A stretch of 64,000 bases of DNA. Origin: Macrothele yani (lineage: Eukaryota; Arthropoda; Arachnida; Araneae; Macrothelidae). A model generated the notes under the pieces. The model was given only the letters and a program-made list of their open reading frames with translations. It was not told the origin of the DNA and searched no databases. Made by a program: the position numbers and the translations under genes. Below, piece by piece: positions 35,648 to 45,180 of the stretch; position 1 is the stretch's first letter, and each line of letters begins with the position of its first letter. The stretch covers positions 46,952,905-47,016,904 of the forward strand of contig CM077010.1 in the NCBI GenBank assembly GCA_039090855.1, read 5' to 3'.

Positions 35648-37315
35648 GGAGAACGACCTATGGGAAGTCAGGGTAACCCTAGTTTAGATCGAGGCATAAT
35701 CTGTTTTTATTGTAGGAAGCCGGGTCATCGGCAATCATTATGTCCCCAGAAGGGTAGCGTAAGACCGAAGGGCCGGAGTAATTCCTATTATTGGCGGAAC
35801 GACGGGGTGAAAAAAGTAGGAAGGGTAGCTGTGGAGAATAATCAGGAAGTAGAGAAACCTAGAGAGGAGACCGGAGTAAAAGTAGAACAGGAGGTGAGAA
35901 AGATGAGCGCAACGGTGGGAAGAGTTTTCGGATCTAACCAAGCAGAGATTAAAAAGATAGAAATACCTGTAGGAGAACAAATGATGGTAACTACAGAGGC
36001 AGGGCTCCAAGCCAATATACTGGTAGATAGTGGGGCAGAATTCAATTGGTTGGTTGGTTGGTTAGTGGATTTTAGTGGCGCAAGGGCCAGGTTTGGCCAA
36101 AGAGCGCCAGACAAAGAACTATCAGCCACAGAATTCAATTGTTTAAAGAGAGGATTATTGGGAGAAGAAAAATTGGAGGAAATCGGGAAGATAAAACTGA
36201 CAGGGTTCGATGGCAGAACAGCCGTTTTTCCCATAAAAATTATTGGAATTAGGATTATGGAAGCAGGTCTAGAAAAGGCGGGGAGTAAAACGATAGGAAT
36301 CAGTGAAATTGTTTGTGCCATAGTACCTAATTTGAGTAATGAGTTTATTATTACTCCAGAAGATTACGTAAAAATGTCAACGGTTAGAGACTGTTGTCCC
36401 AAGTGGGCGATTAATTTACAGAAAGCGCTAGAACCTAAACAGGAGAGGGAAGAGCGCAAGTACGAAGAAAGGGAGGATTCGATAGCGGAGAAGGAGAGTA
36501 CGGAAGGCCGTACCCACCGAGCTAATATCGCGGTGAATCAGGTAGGGGTCGAGGAGGAACCGGAAGCACCTAAGGCAAAGAGCGACCCGCCACCGATAGA
36601 GGAGGGCGTGGTCGAAGAGGAGGCGAAGTCGGACAGCCAATCAGGAGACGAAGAGGCAAGCGCACGGGGAGAAAGTAAGCAGACGGAGATAGCTCGTTCG
36701 GGCTCCGGCGAGGATATTGGAGATTCTCGGCAAGTAAGCAGATCCAATCACGCGGTATTCGCAGGCCAACAGGAGGAAGATAGGACCTTATCGGAAGCTC
36801 GTAGATGTGCTAAAGAGGAAAAAGGAGGTTATGTTTACATAGAAGGAATGCTCTACCATAGAGAAAGGGTGTTAGGGCAATTGACAGATCAACTTGTAGT
36901 CCCGGAGAATATGAGAAAACAAGAGCTAAGCCTGGCACATGATTTGGTAATTTTGGAATCAGAGGTAGAGCTCGGGGAGATTCGGGAGGTGCCCATGGAG
37001 CCGAAGGATGAAGAGAGGAGTGATCCCAAGCAGCTGAACGTAGAAAGTCCAGAGATCACGCAGCAACAACTTTGGGAGCTACAGGAGTTGGTAGATCGCT
37101 CGAAAGTATTTTTTTCGGGGGAAGTAGGAAGAACCACGTTAGGTAACCACGAGATAACGGTTAAACCGGGGAGTGTGCTATGTACTCAGCACAGATACAA
37201 AGTGCTCCAATCTATGCAGCGGGCGGTGGATGATCAGATTCAGGAGTTATGTGACAGAGGGATGATAGAAGAGTCGGGGGAAAGAGTAAAGTCATCCAAT
37301 TGTTTGTATTGCTAA
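35648..37315 (+). CDS. Gypsy nucleocapsid knuckle, protease and integrase N-terminal remnant
   Basis: In the Gag register after one TAA (first ATG 35660). A CCHC knuckle CFYCRKPGHRQSLC is followed by a basic stretch. The aspartic protease site ILVDSGAEFN is at about 36018. It is then broken by a 93-bp in-frame insert (36036-36141), after which CLKRGLLGEEKLEEIGK continues. A long Glu-rich linker spans 36430-36790. Near 36800-36942 comes GGYVYIEGMLYHRERVLGQ and LVVPENMRKQELSLAHD, the start of an integrase H2C2 zinc domain, cut off after the first His. The frame then enters the RT N-terminal region (GNHEITVKPGS, MQRAVDDQIQELCDRGMIEE) and stops at 37313. Confidence 0.85.
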   Translation, partial: GERPMGSQGNPSLDRGIICFYCRKPGHRQSLCPQKGSVRPKGRSNSYYWRNDGVKKVGRVAVENNQEVEKPREETGVKVEQEVRKMSATVGRVFGSNQAEIKKIEIPVGEQMMVTTEAGLQANILVDSGAEFNWLVGWLVDFSGARARFGQRAPDKELSATEFNCLKRGLLGEEKLEEIGKIKLTGFDGRTAVFPIKIIGIRIMEAGLEKAGSKTIGISEIVCAIVPNLSNEFIITPEDYVKMSTVRDCCPKWAINLQKALEPKQEREERKYEEREDSIAEKESTEGRTHRANIAVNQVGVEEEPEAPKAKSDPPPIEEGVVEEEAKSDSQSGDEEASARGESKQTEIARSGSGEDIGDSRQVSRSNHAVFAGQQEEDRTLSEARRCAKEEKGGYVYIEGMLYHRERVLGQLTDQLVVPENMRKQELSLAHDLVILESEVELGEIREVPMEPKDEERSDPKQLNVESPEITQQQLWELQELVDRSKVFFSGEVGRTTLGNHEITVKPGSVLCTQHRYKVLQSMQRAVDDQIQELCDRGMIEESGERVKSSNCLYC

Positions 37316-38500
37316 ACGTACAGGGAAGTCAGATTGTGTTGTGACTTTAGAATGCTCAACGCGCACACCGTCGCAGACGCATTTCCCATGTCACACATCC
37401 CGGATCTTTTAACCAAGGTGGGGGCAGCAAAATACATCACAACTTTGGATATGCTGAAGGGGTATTATCAAATACCGATGGACCCCGGAAGCAAGAAATA
37501 CACTACGTTTGCTACCCACCGAGGATTGTTCCAGTGGAACGTAATGCCTTTTGGATTGTCGGGGGCCGCTGCAACATTCCAGAGGATAATGAACAAAGTG
37601 TTAAACCCTCATTTGGATTATGCAGTAGCTTACCTCGATGACGTTGCAGTGTTCTCCAAGAATTGGGAGGAGCACTTGCAACATTTAGAGAAGGTAATCG
37701 GTAGCTTGGTGGAAGCGGGGTTTACGGGGAACCTAGAGAAGTGCTGCTTCGCTAAGGAAAAAGTGCATTACTTAGGGCACGTGGTCGGTTCTGGGAGTCA
37801 CCAGCCGGACCCGGAGAAGTTACAGGTGGTCATGGACCTGTTAACGCCGAAGACGAAGAAGGAAGTACGTAGTTTCTTGCGACTCTGCAGTTATTATCGG
37901 GAATACGTACCGGGGTTCGCCGAGATCGCGAAACCGCTAACCGATTTAACGGGAAAGAAAGCCGCGGAGAAAGTGAGTTGGACGACAGAGATGGACATCG
38001 CATTCAAAAGGCTAAAGGAATGTTTATGTGCCGCACCAGTACTGGCGACGCCAAGCTTTGACCGTCCGTTCTTATTGTACACGGATGCGAGTTCATTTGC
38101 CGTAGCCTGCTGTTTAGCGCAGAGAAGTAACGGGGGAGAAATCCGACCGGTAGCTTACGCCAGCCGGAAGTTGAACGGCACGCAGGCCAGATGGGCCGCC
38201 AGTCACAAGAAGGCCTACGCCATAGTATGGGCACTCCAGAAGTTCGAAGGATGGATTTTCGGGCATCCAGTGGAAGTAATGTCCGATCACAATCCGCTAG
38301 TTTATTTGACTAGCGCAGCATCCCAGAGCTCTAAACTACAGAGATGGAGTTTGGCCATCTCACAATTCAACCTTAAAATAACGCACATAGCAGGCAAGCT
38401 AATCCCTCACGCTGATGCTTTATCTCGGTTATCTTTTGAGGTAGGTGATCAGCGTCCTGATGAACACAAGAGTATCACTACACAGGTAGAGACTCAGTGA
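37316..38500 (+). CDS. Gypsy reverse transcriptase and RNase H
   Basis: Same register as the previous two segments, after a stop at 37313-37315 where two nearby compensating frame changes appear to have removed the S-P-I-V-x-V-x-K-K motif. Visible RT motifs: CCDFRMLNAHTV, ITTLDMLKGYYQIPMD (motif A Asp), MPFGLSGAAATFQRIMNKVL (B), AVAYLDDVAVFSKN (catalytic YLDD). The thumb and tether follow (VRSFLRLCSYYREYVPGFAE). RNase H has LLYTDASSFAVACCLAQR and VMSDHNPLVYLTS. The frame ends at 38498-38500 shortly after HADALSRLSFE, with no integrase. It would copy the RNA, but the element cannot integrate alone. Confidence 0.93.
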   Translation, partial: TYREVRLCCDFRMLNAHTVADAFPMSHIPDLLTKVGAAKYITTLDMLKGYYQIPMDPGSKKYTTFATHRGLFQWNVMPFGLSGAAATFQRIMNKVLNPHLDYAVAYLDDVAVFSKNWEEHLQHLEKVIGSLVEAGFTGNLEKCCFAKEKVHYLGHVVGSGSHQPDPEKLQVVMDLLTPKTKKEVRSFLRLCSYYREYVPGFAEIAKPLTDLTGKKAAEKVSWTTEMDIAFKRLKECLCAAPVLATPSFDRPFLLYTDASSFAVACCLAQRSNGGEIRPVAYASRKLNGTQARWAASHKKAYAIVWALQKFEGWIFGHPVEVMSDHNPLVYLTSAASQSSKLQRWSLAISQFNLKITHIAGKLIPHADALSRLSFEVGDQRPDEHKSITTQVETQ

Positions 38501-38710
38501 GGCTCGAAGGTGATACTGTTGTACGACAAAAAAAAAAAAAAGAAGAAGAAGAAGAAGAAAGGAACAGGGGAAGTGATATTATTATTTTCGCCTGTTTGTG
38601 TCTGTATGTGAGGTGATAAACTGAAAAACAATATATATAAAGAAACTCAAGTGAACAGGACTCACCATGCGAAGTAAGGACCCCGCATGTTTCGTCTCGG
38701 GGCCGAGGCC

Positions 38711-39073
38711 TGTAAGGGCGAAAAGTAATAATGAGATGCATATCCTTTAAGATATGATCTAGTGCTAATTTATGTACATAAAAACAAAGAAATAACTTTA
38801 TTTCATTAACTGTGTGCATATACAATGCCCAAGGTTAGAAGGGCGCCAGCCTGTCTGGGAAGACTGAATACGTCCTTTGTGTAAAAGAATGTCAGTATTG
38901 TTGTATGTTTTGTTCTGTTTGTATAGAGTCTGGTTTCCACGTACAGAAGTTCGTCAGGTACGAGAGTGAGAACCTCAGCTTATTTGCTGTAGGGGAAGTT
39001 GTTAAATTAACCCACGGACGCCTATCGGAAAGAAGGCGGGACTTAGCACGAAAGTCTATGTCTCACCCCTACA
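38711..39073 (+). repeat. 3' LTR of the gypsy element (363 bp)
   Basis: Starts TGTAAGGGCG, ends CCCCTACA, followed by the CCCAG duplication. Against the matching parts of the 5' LTR I count about two substitutions and one single-base indel. It lacks the 847-bp central block. Confidence 0.93.
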
Positions 39074-40118
39074 CCCAGTTTTGTGGGTCTGCCGGGTCAG
39101 GGCACATTCCCACAGTCACCTCTCATCTTCCACTTGCCAATCACGTAGGCCACTGTCTATTTTGGGTACTTCAACTCGCTGGATATGTCACGTATGGATC
39201 GGCCATTTCTGTGATACCCGACGATTACACCTTTCTCGAAATCAGAGAGCTCCGAACTGTGTGGCATCTTGCATGCGACTGGTTGTGTTGTTGTTTTCCA
39301 CACGATATTTAACGGCGGTGGCCGTGACGTGTATCAGGACCGCAGATATCATTGATTGCAGGGGTGTCCAATTACTTGTTGGTAGATAGTGTAGTTGTTA
39401 ACTTGTAATTGCTAATAGCTCCGTAGTGGTTGATGATGATAGTAATTAACACGTAATAACCAAATGATAATTAATTGTATGCAAATAATTCTTGCGATTC
39501 ATAAATATGTCTAAGAAACTTTTATTCTTTTCTTCATTTAATTGCCTGCAAAGATTGTCCGTTAGCTGTGCTATATTTCCTAACTCTCCCGCTTTTGGAC
39601 AATCATCTCTCGCGCTGTCGTGAAATCCCCTAACCTGCCGGTCCACCTAAGACCTACCCTGGGGCAATCACCTCATTGTTCTTTTCGTGACCACTCGCTA
39701 TCCTCGACCCAGAGACCCGTCTTCTCGCCTCCTATTCCCCTGTCTCCCGAAATGCCCTTAAGCATATCAGAAAATTTCCCGTTAGAAAGAACCACACTGC
39801 TTTCGGCAAATCTTAAGCCTCAAAGTAAAATGTGAGGGCTAGTGCATTAGTCAGCACCATTGAAATTGAAACCTGAAAAGCATCAAAAGAGGCGCCATAG
39901 AGTTAATCTCCATTCAACATACAAAGTGCAAATACTACACATAGACAAAATGTCGTCTTAGTAAATAAACGTGCATTCTGTGTCTAATGGGGAACTGACT
40001 CGGAGAAATTTCTCTCACGCTTTGTGGAGACAAAGGAAGTGGAGCACGAGATGGAATAAAAGTTGCATTTTGAGATTTTATATGAAATCCTAAAATCCCG
40101 TATAAAATCTCTGTAACA

Positions 40119-40640
40119 ATTTGGTGGAATTTGGTGCACTGGGAACTCATGCCAGATGGTCAGAGTATGGACGGGGACCTCTAAAACAGAACACCTGCAG
40201 AGAGTCCATGATGCTTTGTGCCAATGCTACCCAGTGCTCATCAATAGGAAGCTGCAAATGGATAATGGCCCAAATCACATCTCCAAAGTGGTTTGCCAAA
40301 AAACTACAGGAATAGGAAAGGGTTGAGATCCTACTCTATACTCCACAGAGTCTGGACCTTGCCCCATACAATTAACACCAGTTCCACTCCTGGCTCATTT
40401 CCAACAAGAACAGCACTTTGCTTTAGTAGTGGATGTGGAATCTGGCATCAAAATTTCTGTCCTTGAAACCTGCCAAGTGGTGCTGCCATGGAATCATGGT
40501 TCTGGTAGAATATTGGCAAAGGACAACAAAAAACAATGGTTTGTGCTTTGCAGAATGACATAAATGTGTAAGGTTTTCTCGCATCATTAAACTTTTTAGC
40601 TGCAAATGGGATGAACTTTTGACTCGTCCAGGAATAAGTA
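40119..40640 (+). pseudogene. mariner M2 transposase, C-terminal half
   Basis: It continues the M1/M2 family: HDALCQCYPVLINRKLQMDN, then GPNHISKVVCQKLQE (second catalytic Asp region). Next come VEILLYTPQSLDLAPYN, the S-x-D-L-x-P-x-(D/N) third acidic site with Asn in place of Asp, and a degraded C-terminus. Stops follow LQE and PYN. Its left border abuts the putative solo LTR. Confidence 0.75.
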
Positions 40641-40645
40641 AAACT

Positions 40646-42112
40646 AATTTTAACATACATACATACATATGTAGCACTGAGCTGTTCTCTGATATTCAGA
40701 GGTTGGCTCCTCACAGAAAGAACTTACTGTTGCCGTATGAAACGTCCACATTTACAGTGATCTCAGCACACAGCTCAAGCTTCATTAACATCCATCACGT
40801 GCCACGCACAATAACTTTTGAACTTCACACTCATTATCTTTTACGAGCGCAGACATTCCTGAATCTGGTCCTCCCATGATTTCCTTGGCCTTTCTCTACC
40901 TTTCTTCCCTGCCACTTGGGCTGAATAAATTCCCTTAGTAAGCATCTCATCACTCATTCTTTCAACATGGCCATTGAAGATGACAATCAGTTTTATGGTA
41001 TAAATATGACAAGGATGGTAAGTCAGATAATATCCGAAAACTAAAATTTCGTCATCCTGGAGCGGGAATCGAAGCAGCGTCTCCCAGATAGCGCTCGGGT
41101 ATGCTAACCACTACACCACCCAGAACGGCCAAGTCTCAAGTTTCCGATTAATTTGAATATAACCATCACAGGATTTGCTAGTCGAAGCAACCGGCATTCA
41201 TGTTTAACGAATCTGGAGGTTAGGAATCCTATCCTGTGATTGCCCGGAGGAGCAGATAAATCATGAATGGAATATGGGATTACAACCATACAATACAAAT
41301 TTTGAAGATAATCTGTTTGTTTTTTATGTAAATATGACAAGGATGGTAAGTCAGTTATATTCAATTTAATCGGAAACTTGAGACTTTGTCGTTCTGGGTG
41401 GTGTAGTGGTTAGCATACCCGGTTGCTATCTGGGAGACGCGGGTTCGATTCCTGTTCCAGGATGACAAAATTTACAAGTTTTCAGATATTATCTGACTTA
41501 CCATCCTTGTCATATTTACACCAAAAAACGGAGTCATCTTCAAAATTTGTATTGTACGGTGTAATCCCATATTCCAATCATGACAAGCTTAGAATATTAC
41601 TCTGCACCTTGCTAACAACATTTTGCTTCACATTACACAACTGCAACACATCTTCATTCCTCACATGATCAGAATGTGTCTTCCCACAAACCCCTGTAAA
41701 GTAAGGCATCTCTCCAGCACATGAACGACTACTATGTCTGTTCTGTAGTACTCAGGTTTTACTACCATACATCACAGTACGAACAATACACTTTCATACA
41801 CAGCCATTCAGGACTTTCTTAAGAACCCATCATTCCTGTGAAATTCTAAAGCAGCTATGACTTCCATGAAGAGTTTCACTCACCTACTAATTTCACCATC
41901 TAATTTGTTCTTTCTGTCAATCATGCTACCCAAATATTCAAACTTGTTTACCTGGTTAATAACTGTGCCATTTAGACTTATCCTGCATTCAGTACTAACA
42001 GTCCCTTTCTCAAAAATCATAGCTTTGGTTTCTCCCTTATTTATACTCAGTTTGGAACTCATACAAACTTTGTACATCTGGGCTAACATACCCTGCAACT
42101 CAGTACTTTAAG
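40646..42112 (-). mobile_element. Non-LTR retrotransposon (LINE) copy a, 5'-truncated
   Basis: A minus-strand copy with its 3' tail at 40646 ((CATA)n). It matches the copies at 53340-55450 phrase by phrase. Coding remains include MYKVCMSSKLSINKGETKAM, ISLNGTVINQVNKFEYLGSM and the C-terminal HVERM region near 40960. It is interrupted by the fold-back element at 40977-41588. It lacks the RT catalytic YADD box, which lies further 5'. Confidence 0.77.
40977..41588. repeat. Fold-back element 2 with two tRNA-like cores
   Basis: Outer arms at about 40977-41170 and 41380-41580 are inverted copies. They include GACAAGGATGGTAAGTCAGA and its complement, and a tRNA-like stretch: GGTGTAGTGGTTAGCAT with GGTTCGATTCC at 41400-41455 (plus) and its inverse at 41075-41130. 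The middle (41155-41380) has a second inner copy of the arm. It interrupts LINE copy a. Confidence 0.8.
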
Positions 42113-42244
42113 ATTTGATGCTATAATGCTCTAAGTCTAAATGGCACAGTTATCTGACTGCACAACCAAACGTTTGACCGATTTTGACCATTAAACAGAT
42201 TCTACATTCTGTAATCTGATGAAGTACACCTACAACAATGTAAA

Positions 42245-42345
42245 GAGGGTTGTTTGAGAGGAAAGTCAGGCTGTGCATTTGGTGGAATTTGGTGCACTGG
42301 GAACATGTGCCAATTGGTCAGGGTCTAAAATCAGGCATTGCAGGT
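42245..42345 (+). repeat. mariner fragment M3
   Basis: About 100 bp matching the middle of mariner M2 (GAGAGGAAAGTCAGGCTGTG, then TTTGGTGGAATTTGGTGCAC). It runs straight across the site where M2 is interrupted. Confidence 0.7.
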
Positions 42346-42697
42346 CAAGGAAGAAGCATATTAAGAAGTAGGAAATCTTGCTTCTTAACATGAGTTTAAC
42401 AAAAACAGAAAGAGATGAAGAAAGTTTGCTAGAAACCAGAATTTCCCTCCTCTCCCCAGCTTAACTTGTCTGTACTGAAAACATGCTTGAATACCATGCT
42501 GATGTACTGGTGTGAGATGAAGGCAATTCCTGCTCCAGGACAGTATATGACACTTGTGCCTGAAAAGTCAAAACAAAACAACAATAAAAATTTTGAAATT
42601 TACAATAGAACAATTTATACATCCTTGAACCTTTCTTCTTTAACACAGTACGACATTTCTCATTTTGTTGTGTTATTGTTCCACTACGTGGTTTATA
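42346..42697. other. Unassigned TMCC intron sequence
   Basis: About 350 bp between the mariner fragment and Tc1-D. No feature recognised. Confidence 0.5.
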
Positions 42698-44575
42698 CAC
42701 CAAAGAGCCAAAACATTGTGACCACCTGCCTAATATGATGTTGGTTCTTCACATGCCATCAAAACAGCTCTTACCTGGCTAGGCACAGATGCTACAAAAT
42801 TTCTAAAGGTGAGATCTTGTGGTATCTGGTACTAACATGTTACCAGCAGGTCCTTTAACTCTAAGTTACGTTTGTTGAGCCGCCGCAGATCATATTTCCT
42901 GTTCTAACACAAGCCACAGATGCTCAACTGGATTGATGTTTGGAAAATTTGGAGGCCAGGCGAATACCTAGAAATCTTCCTTGTGTTCCGTGAACCATTC
43001 TCAAACAATCTGGGAAGAGTGGCATGATGCATTATCAAAGACAATATATGTGCATATCGGAGACATTATATACAAGAAACTACTAGAGAGTGATACTGTT
43101 GTCATCAAAGAATGTACCTGATCTGCAATGATGTTTAAGAGTGGTAGACATCACAGTTTCCTGCACTGGACCCTGAGTTCCCAGTAGAACTTTGCCCAAA
43201 ACAAACTACTTTTCCACTGGGTTGTTTTCATCTACGATGCATCCTGATGCCAACACTTCCCCAAGTAAATTAAATACACCTACTTTGCTGTCCACATGGT
43301 GCAACAAGATTCATCAGACCAGATGATCTTCTTCCAATAAGTCAAGGTCCAGTTTTGATACTCACAAGCCCATTTTAGGTGCTTTCGATGGTGAACCGAG
43401 GTTAGTGTGGGCACTCAGAGCAAACTCTGGCTACGCAGCCGCATATCCAGCAGGGTTTGATGTTCTGTGTGTCGTGACACATTAACACTGGTCAAGAGCA
43501 TTCAAATTATTGTCAGAGTTGTGCCACAGTATCCCTTCTGTTGGCTCTTACCATAAGGGATAGCCTCAGTTCACCTCTAACATTGACGAGCTGTAATCAG
43601 CCCACACCTTGTTGGCAGTTCATGGTTTTTTTCTTCCTCACTCCATTTTTTGAAGCTGAGCACCCCACAAACCTTTCCATCTCAGAAATGCTCTGACTCA
43701 TTCAGCTGTCTGGCCATTACATTTGCAGGGCTTGAAAAATACCATGCCGAAGATACCCAGGCATGTAAATTATTTGGCTGGGCAACTAAATTAAAAATCT
43801 AGTTGCCTGGGTCGAGCAACTAAATTTAGAAATAAAGTTTGTAATAGAATTTCTGCTAAAAAAAAAAAAAAAGAGCAGTCGCATTTCTTTTTCATTTCAC
43901 TGCCAATCACTGGAAGCTGTATTATTGTAGCAGAGTACCAAGGACAGAAGAATATCACTTCGTTAATTATATTATGCTCTAAGGCCAGAAATTGGAACTA
44001 TATGTCTGGTTTTGCTTCAAATGTTGTTTATAGATGGAACGCATGCCTCTGATGGAACTAGCCTCTGGTGTTTAGTGACAAAGGCCGAAAACTTTAACAA
44101 AAGAAAGATGGCAGAATCACTAAATTTCTCAAATACCAATTTCAATCATCATACCATTTCATACCAGTTTCAGCATCTTAAAACTTGAGATACACCTTTT
44201 GTGCTTTGAACATTTTGAATACAGACCCTTAAAACATAATATGCAAAACATGCAAAAAGAGTTCATATTTTTTAACTTAAAAAAAAAAATAGGGTTCTGA
44301 TTTATTTTGAAAGATAAATTTTCCTGGGCATCTGTCTCTTACTACCAGGGCAAGTAAATTATTTCTGCACATGCCCAGGTGGGCATGTAACTTTTCAGAT
44401 ATATTTCCAGCCCTGATTTGGCCTTTAAGTCTGCTGCCTTTCCCATCTGAAGAACAATAACACGGATTAATAGAGTTTAGTTATACCACTCCATGACCTT
44501 CACACATGCCATCATTTACCTGCAGCTGCTTCTGTTTGCAAAAATATGCACTAATCATGTTTTGGCTTTTCAGTG
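42698..44575 (-). mobile_element. Tc1-type element D with nested MITE
   Basis: The ends CACCAAAGAGCCAAAACAT and (inverted) CACTGAAAAGCCAAAACAT are at TA. The minus strand holds a decayed transposase with many stops. Remnants include a SPNxPNF-type third acidic site near 42930-42960 and LxPMAxKIHL-like blocks. Transposase remains run from about 42760 to 43720 and resume after the MITE at 44416. Net length is about 1.19 kb. Confidence 0.78.
43726..44415. mobile_element. hAT-like MITE inside Tc1-D
   Basis: The ends CAGGGCTTGAAAAATA and TATATTTCCAGCCCTG resemble those of the MITE at 13416. The flanks share ATTTG (5 bp); a clean 8-bp duplication is not visible. The Tc1 sequence joins across it. 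No coding. Confidence 0.68.
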
Positions 44576-44742
44576 TATATTGACAAGTCAATCCCCTATT
44601 CATATAAAGCCCATGTTTCCTTTTTTATACTCTACTGTGACCATACATTATGTACAACATAATGTGATGGGTTGAACTGGCTAGCTAAATACACTGCTCA
44701 ACACTGAAACTGCCCATACCCAGTAGGAGTTGGCATGTCTGC

Positions 44743-45180
44743 ATGCAGGTTGGAAATCAAGTGCATACCATAAAAAATATAGTAATAAAAAATAATGAAA
44801 AGATTAGCCAATTGGACTCAGCTGGCATTTATGAAATACCTATAAACAAGAACCCACCCATGTCATATATAATCAGTACTAAAAATAAGTTAAAATACAG
44901 GTTAAAACAACATTTGAATAATTGGAATAAAAAGAAGCTAAAACAGCCTTAACTCAGTTTTGTTAGAAAACCACCAATATCCGAAATTTGAAGACATTAA
45001 AATAACTAAAAGATGTAAAAATGAAAGGCATTTGAGAATAGCAGAATCAGTTTTAATCGAAAAAGTAGATCAAGAATATGTAATATTAATGACCCAAATA
45101 GCTTGAATGATCATTGGAAAGCATTGATTAAATTTGAACAATCAAGGGAAAAAAGGAACAGAACTGACAATAGATAGTGC
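44743..45180 (+). pseudogene. Penelope-like endonuclease relic (family E, copy 1)
   Basis: Reads VGNQVHTIKNIVIKNNEKIS, then AGIYEIPINKNPPMSYIIST and KNKLKYRLKQHLNN, a GIY-YIG nuclease with the YIG glycine changed to Ile (YIIS). After a frame break, traces such as RCKNERHLRIAESVLIEK contain the conserved Glu region. It is closely related to 58737-59180. Ends not found. Confidence 0.72.

Larger units (their letters stand above)
32516..39073 (+). mobile_element. Ty3/gypsy LTR retrotransposon, Gmr1-like gene order
   Basis: A 6.56-kb element with LTRs starting TGTAAGGGCG and ending CCCCTACA, flanked by the 5-bp duplication CCCAG (32511-32515, 39074-39078). It contains a tRNA-Ser-type primer binding site and a single reading-frame register for Gag, protease, an integrase N-terminal remnant, RT and RNase H, then the 3' LTR. 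No integrase follows RNase H. It lies in Tc1-C, opposite in strand to TMCC. Confidence 0.95.
31610..39391 (-). mobile_element. Tc1-type element C, split by the gypsy element
   Basis: Terminal repeats CACTATCTACCAACAAGTAA (31610) and its exact inverse (ending 39391) lie at TA dinucleotides. Minus-strand transposase parts flank the gypsy element: N-terminus 39079-39263, remainder 31670-32510. They join through the 5-bp duplication CCCAG. The two parts plus ends make about 1.2 kb. Confidence 0.92.
31579..40118. mobile_element. Putative solo LTR interrupted by Tc1-C
   Basis: After removal of Tc1-C, about 755 bp remain (31579-31609 plus 39392-40118). They begin TGATAACAAG, end TCTCTGTAACA, and are flanked by a 4-bp repeat ATTT inside the mariner. 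TG...CA ends with a short target duplication fit a solo LTR. No internal retrotransposon sequence is present. A GC-richer block lies at 39600-39770. Confidence 0.5.
31020..40640 (+). mobile_element. mariner M2, split by an 8.5-kb nested stack
   Basis: The 5' half of a mariner transposase ends at 31578 and the 3' half begins at 40119. The direct repeat ATTT (31575-31578 and 40119-40122) marks the join, and the third copy at 42245 reads through the same point. Without the stack the element is about 1.1 kb, normal for mariner. The terminal repeats themselves are too degraded to fix the ends. Confidence 0.7.

Noticed and set aside
41395..41470. Possible genuine tRNA gene
   Set aside because: A and B box-like sequences are present, but the copy sits in an inverted repeat with diverged relatives and no convincing acceptor stem. 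It is better read as a SINE-like core.
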